Shown: positions 20,401-27,820 of the stretch, piece by piece | Layout of the letters: each line of letters opens with the position of its first letter | Numbering within the stretch: position 1 is the first letter of the stretch | Origin: CAYMLQ01 sp964390795 | GTDB taxonomy: Bacteria > Verrucomicrobiota > Kiritimatiellia > RFP12 > UBA1067 | Direction of reading: 5' to 3' | Assembly (NCBI GenBank): GCA_964390795.1 | Contig: CAYMLQ010000011.1 | Span: 1 to 42,595, forward strand | DNA length: 42,595 nucleotides | Translations under genes and position numbers: made by a program | The notes under the pieces: generated by a model | Told to the model about the DNA's origin: nothing | The model's input: only the letters and a program-made list of their open reading frames with translations | Database searches by the model: none

Positions 20401-21180
20401 GTCGAACAGCGGCAGCTGCGCCACTTCGAACCGAAGCGTGCGTAGGCGTGCCGCGATTGCGGAGGCCTCGGCGACCTCCTGGTGGCGGCTGAGGTTCAGG
20501 GGGCGGTCCGCCGCGCTGAATAGCGAAGGCTGCTTGGGGTCGAGGCAGATGTCGTCCGTGTGCCATCCACTCGGGAGGATCGGATTCGAGACGGTCACGC
20601 CGTCGATCCCAAACGCGAACCCGTGCGCGCCAAAGAGGCAGGTGATTTTAACCAGCAGCCGGTTCGCCCCGGGCTGTAGCGCCAGGGGGGACACGACCGC
20701 GACGGGGCGGTGTTCGGGGCTGTAGGTGCGGATGGCCGAGCCTATCTTATCGCCGTTCAGCCAGACCGTCACGGCATCCTCCGCATAGAGGCGCATCGTC
20801 ACATGGGTTGCCTCGCGTGACGTCAGCGTGCGGTAGAGGTAAACGGTCTCGTGACGCGAAGGGGCCGGGCCGCGCGGGAGGAAGTGGCGCCAGCCGTCAG
20901 ACCATTCGGAGTGCTTGCTCCAGCCAAGGGAGATGAGTTCCTCGTAGCCGGGAAAGGGGAGCGATGTGTAACGCTTGGAAAGATCGGCCGCCGCTTGGCC
21001 GTGCGCCAGCAGGTCTGCTTCGGGCTGGAAGACATGGCGCGAACTGGTGACCAAGCTGCCGAAGGCCACGTCTTTGAACGGGCCGACGCACTGCCAGTCG
21101 CTAAGCGAGAGGACGGGCCTGTGGTCATCTGCCCGCAAGGGGAGAATGGCCAGAGCCATTACGACAAGCAACAGGCGCAT
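17449..21180 (-). CDS. Secreted three-heme PD40 protein with a collapsed C-terminal discoidin domain
   Basis: 1243 residues. A signal peptide (MRLLLVVMALAILPLRAD) is followed by a galactose-binding-like N-domain (YLYRTLTSREATHVTMRLYA), PD40/TolB-like propeller blades (SPLPLPDGRVVFVSDRAG, DSDHSPQIMDDGRVLFT), an HZS-alpha-like segment ending in CIGCH (about 786), then CVSCH (about 841) and CMDCH (about 995). Three c-type hemes are therefore predicted in the periplasm or at the surface. The ATG is chosen because AAAGGAAA lies 9 bases upstream. The last about 100 residues begin an F5/8 (discoidin) domain (KAVDGNPDTFWDDRDDAPEY) that breaks off at GVTF and ends in an unrelated tail. In another frame, at 17519-17545, REAELYGMY plus a stop looks like the original C-terminus. 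Confidence 0.82.
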   Translation of the reverse strand: MRLLLVVMALAILPLRADDHRPVLSLSDWQCVGPFKDVAFGSLVTSSRHVFQPEADLLAHGQAAADLSKRYTSLPFPGYEELISLGWSKHSEWSDGWRHFLPRGPAPSRHETVYLYRTLTSREATHVTMRLYAEDAVTVWLNGDKIGSAIRTYSPEHRPVAVVSPLALQPGANRLLVKITCLFGAHGFAFGIDGVTVSNPILPSGWHTDDICLDPKQPSLFSAADRPLNLSRHQEVAEASAIAARLRTLRFEVAQLPLFDPEVSVMETIRAGMPPSDGAGSYLESLRALQTSVQAALAPDAPAAALAAANGAVEAHWGAQARACGPILFMRHPPYSINAIAPHSAEGATPSALCVWDPAHPRQPPRVVFEEAGLRLFDMNLAYDARTIFFSARRTGVEGGWHVYEIGVDGKNLRQVTAGPCQDISPLPLPDGRVVFVSDRAGTWVQCQAKSAPLLYSCARDGSDIRKLSANIDSDHSPQIMDDGRVLFTRWDYGIEKNVDARHALWTMNPDGTALKLFFGNTIEDPCGFWEARPVPGRPEVVCAFGPHHNYHAGMAGLVWSLRGPEAPRGEGFRFITSQRPYYGDTTLPYGWQDLFPLNERLFLASYGGDGGHKNRLYLLDDRSNRKCLYEAEGKLGCWNPLRLAAVRSPPVIAQACTAVPWDYRDPEAMNRDPDSSTGTLLVYDVYQGIAPQVKRGEAKWIQVMEQVQKSRRMADGEAWGHTPIISRGTVHVRREIGLVPIEADGSAHFTVPALRSISLNVLDAEGMALMRMGSDMHVMPGETQSCIGCHENRRGGVPPPPVTRQPRAAKQPPVTPALADWGTGGILDYQKVVQPVWDAYCVSCHGGRAPKGGVDLTGDRTRFFCQSYDQLVERAFVDWFQPFANDYDENSPKTVGALVSRLRPFLLDAAHCGKTIPPALRRRVWAWIDANVPYYGTYDYATLPDARGNSVTRGPGARCSWQVDGRWNATSWRASSGGRPHWFYDGLKPAFDKRCMDCHRRETYNGGTWGFGGGPMDRPMPVTSRLWQDRGLCAHMASDRYGTSILYGPELRINLTRPENSAMLLAPLAKEAGGWGLCKTSDGKPVFASTDDPDYQTMLRGLRVAQARLYTWPRVDMDPAHVESVRKSLATGTDFGEPEAEPQSLSTGLSLLTGVPQGCINLACGAQAVSEDNVPVQKASDTPDKAVDGNPDTFWDDRDDAPEYHLGVTFAKPNSTVCTKGQTNQFALSFAKTFGSGRIEGY

Positions 21181-21196
21181 GTTCACCAATTTCCTT

Positions 21197-21254
21197 TGTA
21201 GACCGCTGGCCGCATCGGCACCCTGTCTACGACTTCACGGCCCAACGGTCTACA
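21197..21254. promoter_or_regulatory. 9-bp perfect inverted repeat in the leader of the three-heme gene
   Basis: TGTAGACCG (21197-21205) and CGGTCTACA (21246-21254) are exact complements, 40 bases apart; GGCC pairs could extend the structure inside. One arm touches the Shine-Dalgarno of the 21180 start. It could be a leader hairpin controlling translation, an mRNA-processing site after the GH43-like gene, or a protein-binding palindrome. Confidence 0.5.
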
Positions 21255-21286
21255 GCCTGACAGACTCTCTCGAACGGGCGGTTCGA

Positions 21287-22282
21287 TCATTTGATTACCG
21301 CCGGACGCCCTTCCTTCCACTCGATGCCGACGCGCGATAGGAACCAGGTCTTGCCCTTGTCAGCATTGCCCTGGAAGAAGAGTCGCGTGGTGCCGTCGGC
21401 GTCGCCGAACACGCCCGGATGACCCGACTCGGAGGCATTCCATTCGCCGGGCATGCCGTTCGCCAGCAGCGGCTCCTGCGAGAGTCGCGTCCACGTCACG
21501 CCGTCCGCGCTGGAGGCCACGCCCACCTGCTGCGGCTCGTTGTTGTAGCCGCCCGCATAGAACATGAAGAGCGTGTCCCCGCGACGGAGGATCGAAGGCG
21601 CCTCAATACACTTGCGCTCCCAGGACAGCTCTGGCTTCAGGATCGGCCCGTCGCGCAACTGCGTCCAGGCCGCAGGGCCGAAGTCCGACGCGAGGTCGGC
21701 CGACGCCACGCCCACCATCTGCGTGACCATGTTGGGGTCGCGCGTCGCGAAGTAGAGCAGCAGCCGCCCGTTGAACGGGAAGGCCTCGGCGTCGATCGCG
21801 CGGCCCGAGGTCCACGCCCCGTGCGGGCGGAACACCGGATTCTGCGGGTGCCGCGCAAAGGTTACGCCGTCGTCCGAGGCCGCATGGCAGAGCGCGTCCT
21901 TGGGCCCGTTGCCATAGGTCTGGTAAAAGAGATGCACGCGCCCCCCCAGCACCAGCGCGCCGGGCGCGCACAGCCCGTTCCTGTCGCACCCCTGCTCAGG
22001 CCCCAGTTCGCCGATCTTGTTCCAGTTCGCCAAATCCTTACTTTCGGCGATGCCGATCGACCAGCCTTTCGGCGCATTCGTCGGCGCGAGCTTCGGGTCA
22101 AACGGCGGCAGCGAGAAGTACATGAGATAGCGGTCCTTGAACCGGATCACCGACGGGTCTTTTGAAAACGGCCGCCCGACCCGCGTTGAGTCCGCCCACC
22201 TCATTGCCGGCTCCGTCTCCGCACGGAGACAAACCGTCGTTGCGCAACCCAAGATGAACGCCACCATCACATACCGTTTCAT
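21287..22282 (-). CDS. Secreted GH43-like five-bladed propeller protein
   Basis: 331 residues with a signal peptide (MKRYVMVAFILGCATTVCLRA). The sequence has the clan GH-F (GH43-type) layout: D42 in FSKDPSVIRF as candidate base, D164 in RAIDAEAF as the pKa-tuning Asp, and E227 in CIEAPSI as candidate acid, with propeller strands YLMYFS, VHLFYQTYG, LLLYFAT and LFMFYAGG between. It probably acts on glycosides outside the cytoplasm; linkage unknown. The ATG follows AGGGAG. It lies 28 bases after the esterase/SMP-30 gene, so they likely share a transcript. GH32, GH68 and GH117-like propellers share the fold and cannot be excluded. Confidence 0.8.
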   Translation of the reverse strand: MKRYVMVAFILGCATTVCLRAETEPAMRWADSTRVGRPFSKDPSVIRFKDRYLMYFSLPPFDPKLAPTNAPKGWSIGIAESKDLANWNKIGELGPEQGCDRNGLCAPGALVLGGRVHLFYQTYGNGPKDALCHAASDDGVTFARHPQNPVFRPHGAWTSGRAIDAEAFPFNGRLLLYFATRDPNMVTQMVGVASADLASDFGPAAWTQLRDGPILKPELSWERKCIEAPSILRRGDTLFMFYAGGYNNEPQQVGVASSADGVTWTRLSQEPLLANGMPGEWNASESGHPGVFGDADGTTRLFFQGNADKGKTWFLSRVGIEWKEGRPAVIK

Positions 22283-22310
22283 TTCATTCTCCCTTCACTA
22301 ACCTGAGACC

Positions 22311-24020
22311 TTATAACCTTGGCGCAACCGGCCTGACGGGGCCGGCGGACGGATCGAGACCGCGCGCCTTAAGTTTGCGCTTAAACACCCTGTCGCCGCA
22401 AGTCGCGAAGAGCGTGTCAAAGTTTGCGCCGCCGAAACAGAGATTCGCGACGCGTCCGTTCGGAGTCGGCAAAATGCAGGCCACGCGGCCCGCCTGATCG
22501 CACACTTGGACGCCCATTTTGGTCGCCACATACAGGCGCCCGTCCCGGTCGCAGCGCAGGCCGTCCGCTCCGCTCTCATCCGCCGTGTCAGGCTGATGCA
22601 GATGGTCGTATTTCTGCTTATAATTCAACGTGCCGTCCGTCTGGATCTGATAGCTGAACACCCAGTGCGAGCGCGAGTCGCACACGTAGAGCAGCGACTG
22701 GTCGGGCGAGAGCGTCACCCCGTTCGGAAACTTCATGCCCGCGTCCACCACAGCCTTTTCGCCATTCGCGCGGATCAGCCAAACGACGTTGGAGGCCGGA
22801 TTGCTGCTTCCGGGAGCGGTCACGTACAGGCTGCCGTCGGCACGCGCCGCAATATCGTTGCCCGCGATGCCTTCAGCGACAACGCTGGCCTTTCCGGTTT
22901 CATCGTAAGCGAACACCTGCTTCGACTCGGCCGATACCGCAAACAGCCTTCCATCCCGCCCGAACGCCATGCCGTTCGCCTTTTTCGAGTCTTCGACGAA
23001 CACGCTGAGCGCGCCGTCGCATCCGATCTTCCATGTTTTCCGGTTCGGGATATCGTTGAAGAACACCTCGCCCTTCGCGTTTGCGGCAGGGCCTTCGGTG
23101 AAGCCATACCCCGCGCCCACGAGCTGCCACGCTTCGCCGGGGAGAAGGACATCCTTCATCTGCTGCGAACCCAAGCCACGCTGGATCGGCGCGGGCCATT
23201 CTTTCCATAGCCAGCGCATCGCGTCCTCGCAAATCTCCGTCATCTGCTTGCCGCTGTGACCGCCGTCGCCCCAGACGTGGCTCACCTCATACCCCGCAAA
23301 GGTCAGCGCGCGTTCCATCTCCTGGTTTGCCATCCACCAGTCACCGCCGTAGATGTTGAGATCCGCGCTGCCGTCCTGCAGGAAGACGCGCAGCGCCTTG
23401 GGCTCGGTCTTGCGGATCAGCGTCGGATAGTCGTTGCCTCCGCGCAGCCCGACGTAGGTGCCGATTGCACTCAGCACGCGGCCAAAGGCGTCGGGGCGCT
23501 CCCACGCCGCCGTGAAAGCGCAGATCGCGCCGCTGCTCGACCCGCCGATGCTGCGGTCATTGCCGCTGGTCGAGAGATTGAGCCCCTGCTCTTTGGCGAT
23601 ATGCGGCAGCAGCTCGTCGAGAAGGAAGCGCGCGTAGGCGTCACCAAGCCCGTCATATTCGAAGCTCCGGTTGAAGCGATCCAGCGCGTTGGTCGAGAGC
23701 GCCTTCACCTTGCCGGGCGTCACGAACACGCCGATGGTCACAGGCATCTCGCCTTTCGCGATGAGCCAGTCCATCACCGCCGGCAGATTGAACTGCACGC
23801 CGTCCTGATTCACATGGACGCACGCCGGCTTGGCCCCGTCATACTGCGCAGGCACATAGACCGAATACTCCCGCGTCGTGCCGGGAAAGATCTCACTCCC
23901 CTCAAACGTGTATTTGGCCACTGTTCCTTTCGGTATCGCATGTGTCGCCGTCCCGCCCCCGGCGGCGCACGCCCACGCTCCGACCATGATCGCACTCAGT
24001 AACAATACGCATTTTCTCAT
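22311..24020 (-). CDS. Secreted esterase (alpha/beta hydrolase) fused to SMP-30/gluconolactonase propeller
   Basis: 569 residues with a signal peptide (MRKCVLLLSAIMVGAWACA). Residues about 35-285 are an Fes/IroE-like alpha/beta hydrolase (EYSVYVPAQYDG; nucleophile elbow GSSSG at 160-164; LRVFLQDGSADLN; WGDGGHSGKQ giving the His). Residues about 300-550 are an SMP-30/gluconolactonase-type six-bladed propeller (YGFTEGPAANAKGEVFF, KKANGMAFGRDGRL, FPNGVTLSPDQSLLYV, ESGADGLRCDRDGRLYV), with the metal-binding Glu, Asn and Asp positions present. Both halves cleave esters or lactones, pointing to de-esterification of carbohydrate substrates with the GH43-like neighbour. The ATG follows AGGAAAGG at 7 bases. 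Confidence 0.85.
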   Translation of the reverse strand: MRKCVLLLSAIMVGAWACAAGGGTATHAIPKGTVAKYTFEGSEIFPGTTREYSVYVPAQYDGAKPACVHVNQDGVQFNLPAVMDWLIAKGEMPVTIGVFVTPGKVKALSTNALDRFNRSFEYDGLGDAYARFLLDELLPHIAKEQGLNLSTSGNDRSIGGSSSGAICAFTAAWERPDAFGRVLSAIGTYVGLRGGNDYPTLIRKTEPKALRVFLQDGSADLNIYGGDWWMANQEMERALTFAGYEVSHVWGDGGHSGKQMTEICEDAMRWLWKEWPAPIQRGLGSQQMKDVLLPGEAWQLVGAGYGFTEGPAANAKGEVFFNDIPNRKTWKIGCDGALSVFVEDSKKANGMAFGRDGRLFAVSAESKQVFAYDETGKASVVAEGIAGNDIAARADGSLYVTAPGSSNPASNVVWLIRANGEKAVVDAGMKFPNGVTLSPDQSLLYVCDSRSHWVFSYQIQTDGTLNYKQKYDHLHQPDTADESGADGLRCDRDGRLYVATKMGVQVCDQAGRVACILPTPNGRVANLCFGGANFDTLFATCGDRVFKRKLKARGLDPSAGPVRPVAPRL

Positions 24021-24033
24021 CAAGACACCTTTC

Positions 24034-24174
24034 CTACGACACCCACAAGCCCATGCCGAACCCTTCGAGCCGGCGCCCGGAGAGGAACTGAGCCGTTCCC
24101 GGCAGCATCAGCGTCGCAAGCAGATTCACCCACCTGCGGTAATATCCGCCGTCGGCTGTGTGGACTATTTTCAT
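24034..24174 (-). pseudogene. Truncated membrane-protein remnant, signal-peptidase-like N-terminus
   Basis: 46 codons: MKIVHTADGGYYRRWVN, one hydrophobic helix (LLATLMLPGTAQFLSG), then RRLEGFGMGLWVS and a stop. The RRWVN...LPGTAQFLSGRR pattern resembles the membrane start of longer proteins, possibly S26 signal-peptidase-like ones in PVC bacteria, that normally continue for hundreds of residues. It begins 19 bases after the AAA+ gene and stops 13 bases before the esterase gene, so its body seems to have been replaced by the downstream genes. It could instead be a genuine single-pass microprotein of the AAA+ operon. Confidence 0.45.
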
Positions 24175-24193
24175 GGTTCCGTTCTCAGATCGA

Positions 24194-25987
24194 TCAGCGG
24201 CCGAGCGTGGCTTTGATGCGGTTAAAGCGCTCGACGAGGCTGGAGCGGTCGGCGTCCACAAACATCTCAGGCAGGAAGCGCCGGTCGGAACAGGCGATGA
24301 CCGCCGCCAGTTCCTGAAGTTCGAGCAGGGCCGGGTCGAGCGGATCGATGAAGGAGGTGACCGCCTGCTCCATGTCGCCGACCTGCACGTCGTTGTCGCG
24401 CCCGGCCAGCACCGCCGCCTCGCGGGCGCGATTCACGATGGCGTCCACGTCGCTGCCGGTCAGGCGGCGGTCGCCAAGGTGCGCTTCGATATAGGTTTTC
24501 ACGCCGTCGGAGAGCGCGAGCTTGCGGGTCTTGGCAATGACGCTGAACAGGTCCATCACCTCTGCGGGATTCTGCGCGGCAAACAGCGGCACACACAAGC
24601 CGAACCGCCCCTGACGCTTCATGTCGATGGCCAGCAGATCCGGTCGCGAGGTCATGGCGACCCACAGCTCGCGCCCGCGAAGGCTCGAATCGCCGATGTG
24701 CGCCGCGAAGGCCGCGAAGACCCGGCTCGACACCCCGCTGTCGCCGTCCGCGCCGCGGTTGCCGAGCACGGCGTCAGCCTCATCCACCACCACGATCACC
24801 GGGCCCAAGGCTCGGATCGTCATCAGGATGCGCGACTGCTGGCGCTCGGTGTCCCCCACCCACTTGGAGCGGAAGTCGCCCATCTCCATCACCGGCAGGC
24901 CGCACTCGCTGGCGAAGCAGTCGATCAGGAACGACTTGCCCACCCCCACTCGCCCGGGCAAGAGCACGCCGCGCTCAAGAACATCGCCCTTGCCGTTACG
25001 GATCAGCCAGGCCAGCTCGCGCAGCTTTTTCTTGGCCGCCGCATGGGTCGCGACCGCGTCGAGGCTGAGCCCCGGCTTCGGATCCTTGAATTTGACGAGG
25101 CCCTGGCAGTACTCCTCGATCAGGCGCTTCTTGCCCGCCGCAATCACCTCGGGCGTGATGCGCTGACCGTTGCGGACCGCCTCGGCGATCAGGTGCTGGG
25201 CGCGCAGCAGATTCAGGCCGGCGGTGCGGGCGGCGAGATCCGTGACCGGAATGTCGCAGACCTCCGCGAGGGGCTTGCCCTCCGTGGCGCGGGTGATCCA
25301 GGCCGATTCGAGAAAGCGCGAGCGGTCTTCGGCGTCGGGAAGCCCCGCAAAGAGCTGCGCCACATGCGGATTCTGTAGAATATCCGGGTGCAGATCCGCG
25401 CTCGACTCGGTAGCGAGGATCACGCAGATGTCCATCCGCCGCAGGTCTGTGGACGACGCCCACTTCAGCAGCGTAACCAGCGCGCGGCGCTCCTCGACGC
25501 TCGCGCCCGACTCTTCCGCCGCGGGAATGATCTTCTCGGGAAAATCAACCACCAGCGTGACCGTCTGCTGCGTCTTGTTGGCAGGGCTGCCGAGATGCAG
25601 GAAGAAACGGCGCAGGAGCGGCGCCAGCACGGTGAACTCGCGCGGCGGACCCAGCTGGCGATACGCGGTCTTCTCGACCTGGTCGTAGATCTCGAGCCAC
25701 TCGAAGAACCGCTTCTGCATATCCGGCGTGCCGAACGTGAGTCCGTCGCTGATATCGTAAAACATCAGAAAGCTGCGGTCTGGAAATAGGCGTCGCGTGA
25801 TGAAGGCCTTGAGCGGCACAAACTCTATGCCGCTCGAACTCTGCAGGGGGAAAACGTCGAAGATATTGCCGTGAAGAACGAAGAGCGAGTACGCGTTGCT
25901 GTTCCAGCGCCTGGCGAACTCCAGCGGCCAGCCCCGCAGCGGAAGCTTGCCGCCTGTTTCCACGTTGCTCACCGTATCCGTGTCCAT
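24194..25987 (-). CDS. AAA+ ATPase with degenerate N-terminal ATPase-like half
   Basis: 597 residues. The C-terminal half is a full AAA+ module: Walker A GRVGVGKS (345-352), pore-loop-like segment FRSKWVGDTE, Walker B VIVVVDEAD (397-405), sensor-1 region WVAMTSRPD, arginine finger in RQGRFG, and an alpha-helical lid with sensor-2-like GSDVDAIVNRARE. The N-terminal half (1-300) has strands like a second ATPase core (FVLHGNIFDVF, TVTLVVDFPEK, DICVILATES) but no Walker A. It probably acts as a hexameric remodelling ATPase in the cytoplasm. The ATG is chosen over a GTG three codons earlier because AGAGGTGA sits 6 bases upstream. It closes a block with the PspA-like protein and the ABC importer. 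Confidence 0.85.
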   Translation of the reverse strand: MDTDTVSNVETGGKLPLRGWPLEFARRWNSNAYSLFVLHGNIFDVFPLQSSSGIEFVPLKAFITRRLFPDRSFLMFYDISDGLTFGTPDMQKRFFEWLEIYDQVEKTAYRQLGPPREFTVLAPLLRRFFLHLGSPANKTQQTVTLVVDFPEKIIPAAEESGASVEERRALVTLLKWASSTDLRRMDICVILATESSADLHPDILQNPHVAQLFAGLPDAEDRSRFLESAWITRATEGKPLAEVCDIPVTDLAARTAGLNLLRAQHLIAEAVRNGQRITPEVIAAGKKRLIEEYCQGLVKFKDPKPGLSLDAVATHAAAKKKLRELAWLIRNGKGDVLERGVLLPGRVGVGKSFLIDCFASECGLPVMEMGDFRSKWVGDTERQQSRILMTIRALGPVIVVVDEADAVLGNRGADGDSGVSSRVFAAFAAHIGDSSLRGRELWVAMTSRPDLLAIDMKRQGRFGLCVPLFAAQNPAEVMDLFSVIAKTRKLALSDGVKTYIEAHLGDRRLTGSDVDAIVNRAREAAVLAGRDNDVQVGDMEQAVTSFIDPLDPALLELQELAAVIACSDRRFLPEMFVDADRSSLVERFNRIKATLGR

Positions 25988-26004
25988 CGTATTCACCTCT
26001 GACT

Positions 26005-26997
26005 TTAAGTCGGTTCTTTTGTACGAGCGCGGTGGACGGTGGGCGGCAGGCGTTGCGATGCGGCGGGCAGCGGCGGAACCCGGTCAACCGGCATTGACCC
26101 GTAGCCGATGCGGACGTCGGTCTGGGGAATACCGCCCACGACGTCTTTGAACTCGTCCATTTGCGACAGCCACCGGTTGGTCTGGTCGAGCTGCTCGATA
26201 CTCGCGTCGATCCGCTGCGACAGGCCCCCGGCGTTCTTGGAGGCGATGGCGTCCGCCCGCAGCAACCGGATCTGCTGGTCGAGCCGCTCCTGTTCCGAAA
26301 CCACCAGCGAGAGGTTCTGGCGCGCCTGCTCGGCGCGTTCGAGCCGCTTCTGCAGCACATCGAGCTTGTCCTGCTTGGAGGTCAGCAGGCGCTGACGCGA
26401 CTCGAGCCCGGTCTTCTGCGCCGAGCGGTTGAGCGCGTCGATCTCGGCGACCAGGCGGACGATATCCTCTTGTGCCTGTACGGCGGCAGTTGGCACATCA
26501 TCCTTGAGTTCGGTCTCCAGAAAAAGCTCCAGCGACTGTTCGATGGTCAGCAGGCGCAGATAGGTCCACATCAGTTCGTCCAGCTTGTGAAGCCGGGTGG
26601 CCTGCGTTCCGTCCGTGGCGGCGGCAGAAGCGCCGCTCTGCTGGCTCTCTTGGACTGACGCGCGCTCGACGTCTTTACACACTTGGACAAGCTCGCCGTA
26701 TCGCATGCGGCGGTCGACGGTGAGGCCCGCGAGCTGGGCGTCGCGATAGCGCATGAACTGCAGCGACTGCGCCGCGGCCGCCGCGCGGAGGGCCTCCTCC
26801 GCCTTCCGGTCGACTTGGCCGCGGAAGAAGCCGAGATCCGGCAGATAGAGCCAGCCGAGGGCGTAGAGCGTGACCCCGGCAATCAGGCCAAGCGGCTCGC
26901 CGCTGGCGAAACCGAGGCCGAGCGTCAGGAGGCCGAGCGAAGCGTGGAACCAGCTCCGTGAGAACTCGCGGCGGTAGTTGAGTTTCAGATGGTCCAT
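26005..26997 (-). CDS. Membrane-anchored coiled-coil protein
   Basis: 330 residues. Two hydrophobic segments near the N-terminus (SWFHASLGLLTLGLGFASG and LGLIAGVTLYALGWLYLP) are followed by about 230 residues of Leu/Gln/Glu-rich coiled coil (residues about 75-275: KLDELMWTYLRLLTIEQSLELF, KQDKLDVLQKRLERAEQ) and a Pro-rich C-terminal tail. The coiled coil is probably cytoplasmic. No family recognised. It starts 7 bases after the ABC ATPase stop and ends 17 bases before the AAA+ ATG, so it is part of that operon and a plausible adaptor between membrane, PspA-like protein and AAA+ ATPase. Confidence 0.75.
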   Translation of the reverse strand: MDHLKLNYRREFSRSWFHASLGLLTLGLGFASGEPLGLIAGVTLYALGWLYLPDLGFFRGQVDRKAEEALRAAAAAQSLQFMRYRDAQLAGLTVDRRMRYGELVQVCKDVERASVQESQQSGASAAATDGTQATRLHKLDELMWTYLRLLTIEQSLELFLETELKDDVPTAAVQAQEDIVRLVAEIDALNRSAQKTGLESRQRLLTSKQDKLDVLQKRLERAEQARQNLSLVVSEQERLDQQIRLLRADAIASKNAGGLSQRIDASIEQLDQTNRWLSQMDEFKDVVGGIPQTDVRIGYGSMPVDRVPPLPAASQRLPPTVHRARTKEPT

Positions 26998-27004
26998 CAA
27001 TGAT

Positions 27005-27820
27005 TCACTTCAGTGCCTGTTCGTCGTCTTCCAGTTTCTTCAGGAGGCTTTGGGTCAGCTCGATAAAATCGGGGTGGCGCCGGACAATCTGCGGCGGCGC
27101 ATCGGGGCGCGCGACCTTGATCTCCTCAGCCAGACGCCCGGGCCCCGACGTCATACGGTAGACGCGGTCACCCAGATAGACAGCCTCCTCGACCGAGTGC
27201 GTGATGAAAAACACGGTGGACTCCTGCTCCTTCCACAGGTTGATCAGGAGTTCCTGCATGAGGAGGCGGGTGCGGGGATCGAGCGCTCCGAAGGGCTCGT
27301 CCATCAGCAGGACGCGCGGCTTGAGGATCAGCGTGGCCGCGATGGCCACGCGCTGCTGCATGCCGCCGGAAAGCTCGGAAGGGTACTTCTGCTCGCACCC
27401 GGTCAGCCCGACTTTCTTCAGCCAGTCCGTTGCCAAGGCGCGGCGTTCCCGTGCGGGCATACCTTGAAGCCTGAGCCCGAACGCGATGTTGTCGAGCACC
27501 GTGAGGTTGGGCAGCAGCGAATACTTCTGGTCGACGAGGCCGCGGTCGGCGCCGGGGCCGGTGACCGGCTTGCCGAAAACAAGCACCTCGCCGGAGGTCT
27601 GCGGATAGTGAGGGTCAAGCCCCGCCAGGATTCGGAGCACGGTCGACTTGCCGCAGCCGGAAGGTCCAACCAACGTGATCAGCTCGCCGCAGTTGGGCGC
27701 GTCCTCGACCACGAACGACACATCTTGAATCGCGACGCGCGCGGTCGCGCCCGAGCCGAAGACTTTCGTGACCTTGTTGAAAACAATGACTTTTGCGCGC
27801 TCTGCGGTCAGTGCGTTCAT
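27005..27820 (-). CDS. ABC transporter ATP-binding protein, NitT/TauT type
   Basis: 271 residues: Walker A GPSGCGKST, Q-loop DQKYSLLPNLTV, signature LSGGMQQRVAIA, Walker B VLLMDEPFGALD and switch His in FFITHSVEEA. Length and motifs fit the TauB/SsuB/NrtD group that powers uptake of sulfonates, nitrate or related small molecules. The ATG has GGAGGGG upstream and overlaps the permease stop (ATGA), fixing the start; the frame stays open upstream inside the permease gene, but that is out-of-frame coding. It works with the permease next door. Confidence 0.95.
   Translation of the reverse strand: MNALTAERAKVIVFNKVTKVFGSGATARVAIQDVSFVVEDAPNCGELITLVGPSGCGKSTVLRILAGLDPHYPQTSGEVLVFGKPVTGPGADRGLVDQKYSLLPNLTVLDNIAFGLRLQGMPARERRALATDWLKKVGLTGCEQKYPSELSGGMQQRVAIAATLILKPRVLLMDEPFGALDPRTRLLMQELLINLWKEQESTVFFITHSVEEAVYLGDRVYRMTSGPGRLAEEIKVARPDAPPQIVRRHPDFIELTQSLLKKLEDDEQALK

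Noticed and set aside
11459..21180. Anammox hydrazine synthase
   Set aside because: Similarity is only to the HZS-alpha-like middle region shared by many PVC exported proteins; no beta/gamma subunits or other anammox genes are present.
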